NCBI GenBank assembly: GCA_040755215.1
Contig: JBFMBG010000079.1
Location: 1-14,643 of the forward strand
Source of the DNA: JAIMBK01 sp040755215
GTDB lineage: Bacteria > Bacillota > Desulfotomaculia > Desulfotomaculales > Nap2-2B
DNA: 14,643 nucleotides
Direction: 5' to 3'
The notes below the pieces were generated by a model that did not search any database, had not been told where the DNA came from, and saw only the letters and a list, made by a program, of their open reading frames with translations. Position numbers and translations under genes: made by a program. Positions 14,160 through 14,643 of this stretch are shown in pieces. The first letter of the stretch is position 1, and each line of letters opens with the position of its first letter.

Positions 14160-14256
14160 GCCCATATCGTTCTATATTATCGAAAGTTATTCAGTAAAAA
14201 TTAAAAAGGTCCAGGCATTGAAATTTCTGCTATCTAAACAAAAATAGAAAGTGTAC

Positions 14257-14285
14257 TTTACATTATTCACGTCATAATGTAAAAT
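14257..14285 (+). promoter_or_regulatory. Promoter overlapped by a perfect 10-bp inverted repeat (probable operator)
   Basis: TTTACATTAT (14257-14266) and ATAATGTAAA (14274-14283) are exact reverse complements with a seven-base spacer. The same bases form -35 TTTACA (14257-14262) and -10 TAAAAT (14280-14285), 17 bases apart, aimed at the ATPase gene, whose ATG lies about 55 bases further on. A weaker symmetric pair (TTTACA / TAAAGT) faces the other way. A dimeric repressor bound here would cover the whole promoter. No T-run follows, so a terminator is unlikely. Confidence 0.65.
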
Positions 14286-14348
14286 AGCTTAAATAAAAAT
14301 TCCTTTTTTGTTCATGCTTCAATTCTGACCGGCCTGGGGGAAGCATAT

Positions 14349-14643
14349 ATGTTTTTAGAACAAGAACAGGTGCTTAAAGTGCTTCTGGGGTTTAACCCCT
14401 GGTGGGTTTCCGGAAGTGTTCCCAGGGAATTAAATAAGCCGGTAAAAAGAGCGGCTTTTGCGGAAATCACAAAAGCGCTTTTGCATCCTCGCTTACGCAG
14501 AGTGGTTTTCCTTTCCGGAGCCAGACGGGTTGGCAAAACCACCTTAATGTATCAGGTTATCGACGAGCTACTAAAAAGAAAGGTTCCTCCGAAAAGAATA
14601 CTTTACCTTTCTTTAGATCATCCTGTCTTAAAATTTTTCAGCC
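14349..14643 (+). CDS. AAA-type ATPase of the NPWW/DUF4143 family, N-terminal part (runs off right edge)
   Basis: The first 98 codons of a predicted ATPase, transcribed away from the cluster. The N-terminus contains NPWW (16-19), usual for the AAA_14/DUF4143 group, then a Walker A motif GARRVGKT (57-64) and a strand ILYLSLDHP (residues 86-94) at the position of the family's 'ySLDD' element. These proteins are cytoplasmic, often isolated in genomes, and their biological role is poorly known; some are linked to toxin-antitoxin or DNA functions. The start ATG has a GGGGG run eight bases upstream. No functional tie to the catabolic cluster can be seen, and the gene probably marks its right border. 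The Walker B aspartates, arginine finger and DUF4143 domain would lie outside the window. Confidence 0.85.
   Translation, partial: MFLEQEQVLKVLLGFNPWWVSGSVPRELNKPVKRAAFAEITKALLHPRLRRVVFLSGARRVGKTTLMYQVIDELLKRKVPPKRILYLSLDHPVLKFFS

Larger units (their letters stand above)
13899..14206. repeat. Diverged tandem duplication of the copy B upstream region and start
   Basis: Unit 1 (13899-14050) and unit 2 (14057-14206) align with a period of about 158 bases. In the 34 bases beginning AAAATAA at 13910 and 14068 there are six differences, all transitions. The outer ends (TTCAGGAAAAATCTAAAAA versus TTCAGTAAAAATTAAAAA) also match, while the middle is more diverged. Unit 1 includes the start codon and first seven codons of the NadC-like copy B gene, so unit 2 carries a second, decayed version of that gene start. 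Confidence 0.75.

Noticed and set aside
14312..14542. A 76-codon minus-strand frame over the ATPase start
   Set aside because: The plus strand has a Walker A motif, NPWW and a ribosome site; the minus frame has no features.

Overview
The window looks like chromosomal DNA of a strictly anaerobic Gram-positive bacterium, probably a Peptococcaceae/Thermoanaerobacterales-type Firmicute. This is an inference from purine-rich AGGAGG-type ribosome sites, frequent TTG and GTG starts, an aldehyde:ferredoxin oxidoreductase, clostridial ferredoxin motifs and the absence of any oxygenase. No RNA gene, insertion sequence or CRISPR array was found.

Layout. Fourteen genes lie on the minus strand, reading leftward from about 13.9 kb to the left edge. 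In transcription order they are: a divergent NadC-like protein (copy B), a MoaB/MoeA-type molybdopterin-binding-domain protein, a 2-hydroxypentadienoate (2-keto-4-pentenoate) hydratase, a 245-base gap, acylating acetaldehyde dehydrogenase, 4-hydroxy-2-oxovalerate aldolase, an iron-sulfur protein (two [4Fe-4S] motifs plus a BFD-like [2Fe-2S] domain), two LarA/DUF2088-like proteins, a three-gene TRAP transporter (DctP, DctQ, DctM), a second NadC-like protein (copy A), an aldehyde:ferredoxin oxidoreductase, and the N-terminus of an iron-dependent alcohol dehydrogenase. From 13.92 to 14.35 kb there is an AT-rich divergent control region. It holds a decayed tandem duplication of the 5' end of copy B and a perfect 10-base inverted repeat lying over a promoter. 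One plus-strand gene, an AAA ATPase of the NPWW/DUF4143 type, starts at 14349 and runs off the right edge.

How the genes may work together. Hydratase, aldolase and acetaldehyde dehydrogenase are the classical lower meta-cleavage steps: 2-hydroxypentadienoate to 4-hydroxy-2-oxovalerate to pyruvate plus acetaldehyde to acetyl-CoA. Here they have no aromatic-ring chemistry around them. Instead they sit with a carboxylate TRAP transporter, two unusual LarA-like proteins, an iron-sulfur protein, and two further aldehyde enzymes. The likely theme, an inference, is anaerobic catabolism of an imported C5-type oxo- or hydroxy-acid, with the aldehyde going to acetyl-CoA, acid or alcohol.

The most unusual part is the set of remodelled enzymes. 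LarA-like protein 2 has Ser where lactate racemase carries the lysine that tethers the nickel-pincer cofactor. Both NadC-like proteins have lost quinolinate-site residues, and each sits directly upstream of a molybdenum/tungsten-pterin gene. The iron-sulfur protein is translationally coupled to LarA-like protein 1. Base composition also changes: the left half (AOR, NadC copy A, TRAP) is AT-richer than the right half, which suggests the cluster was assembled from two sources.
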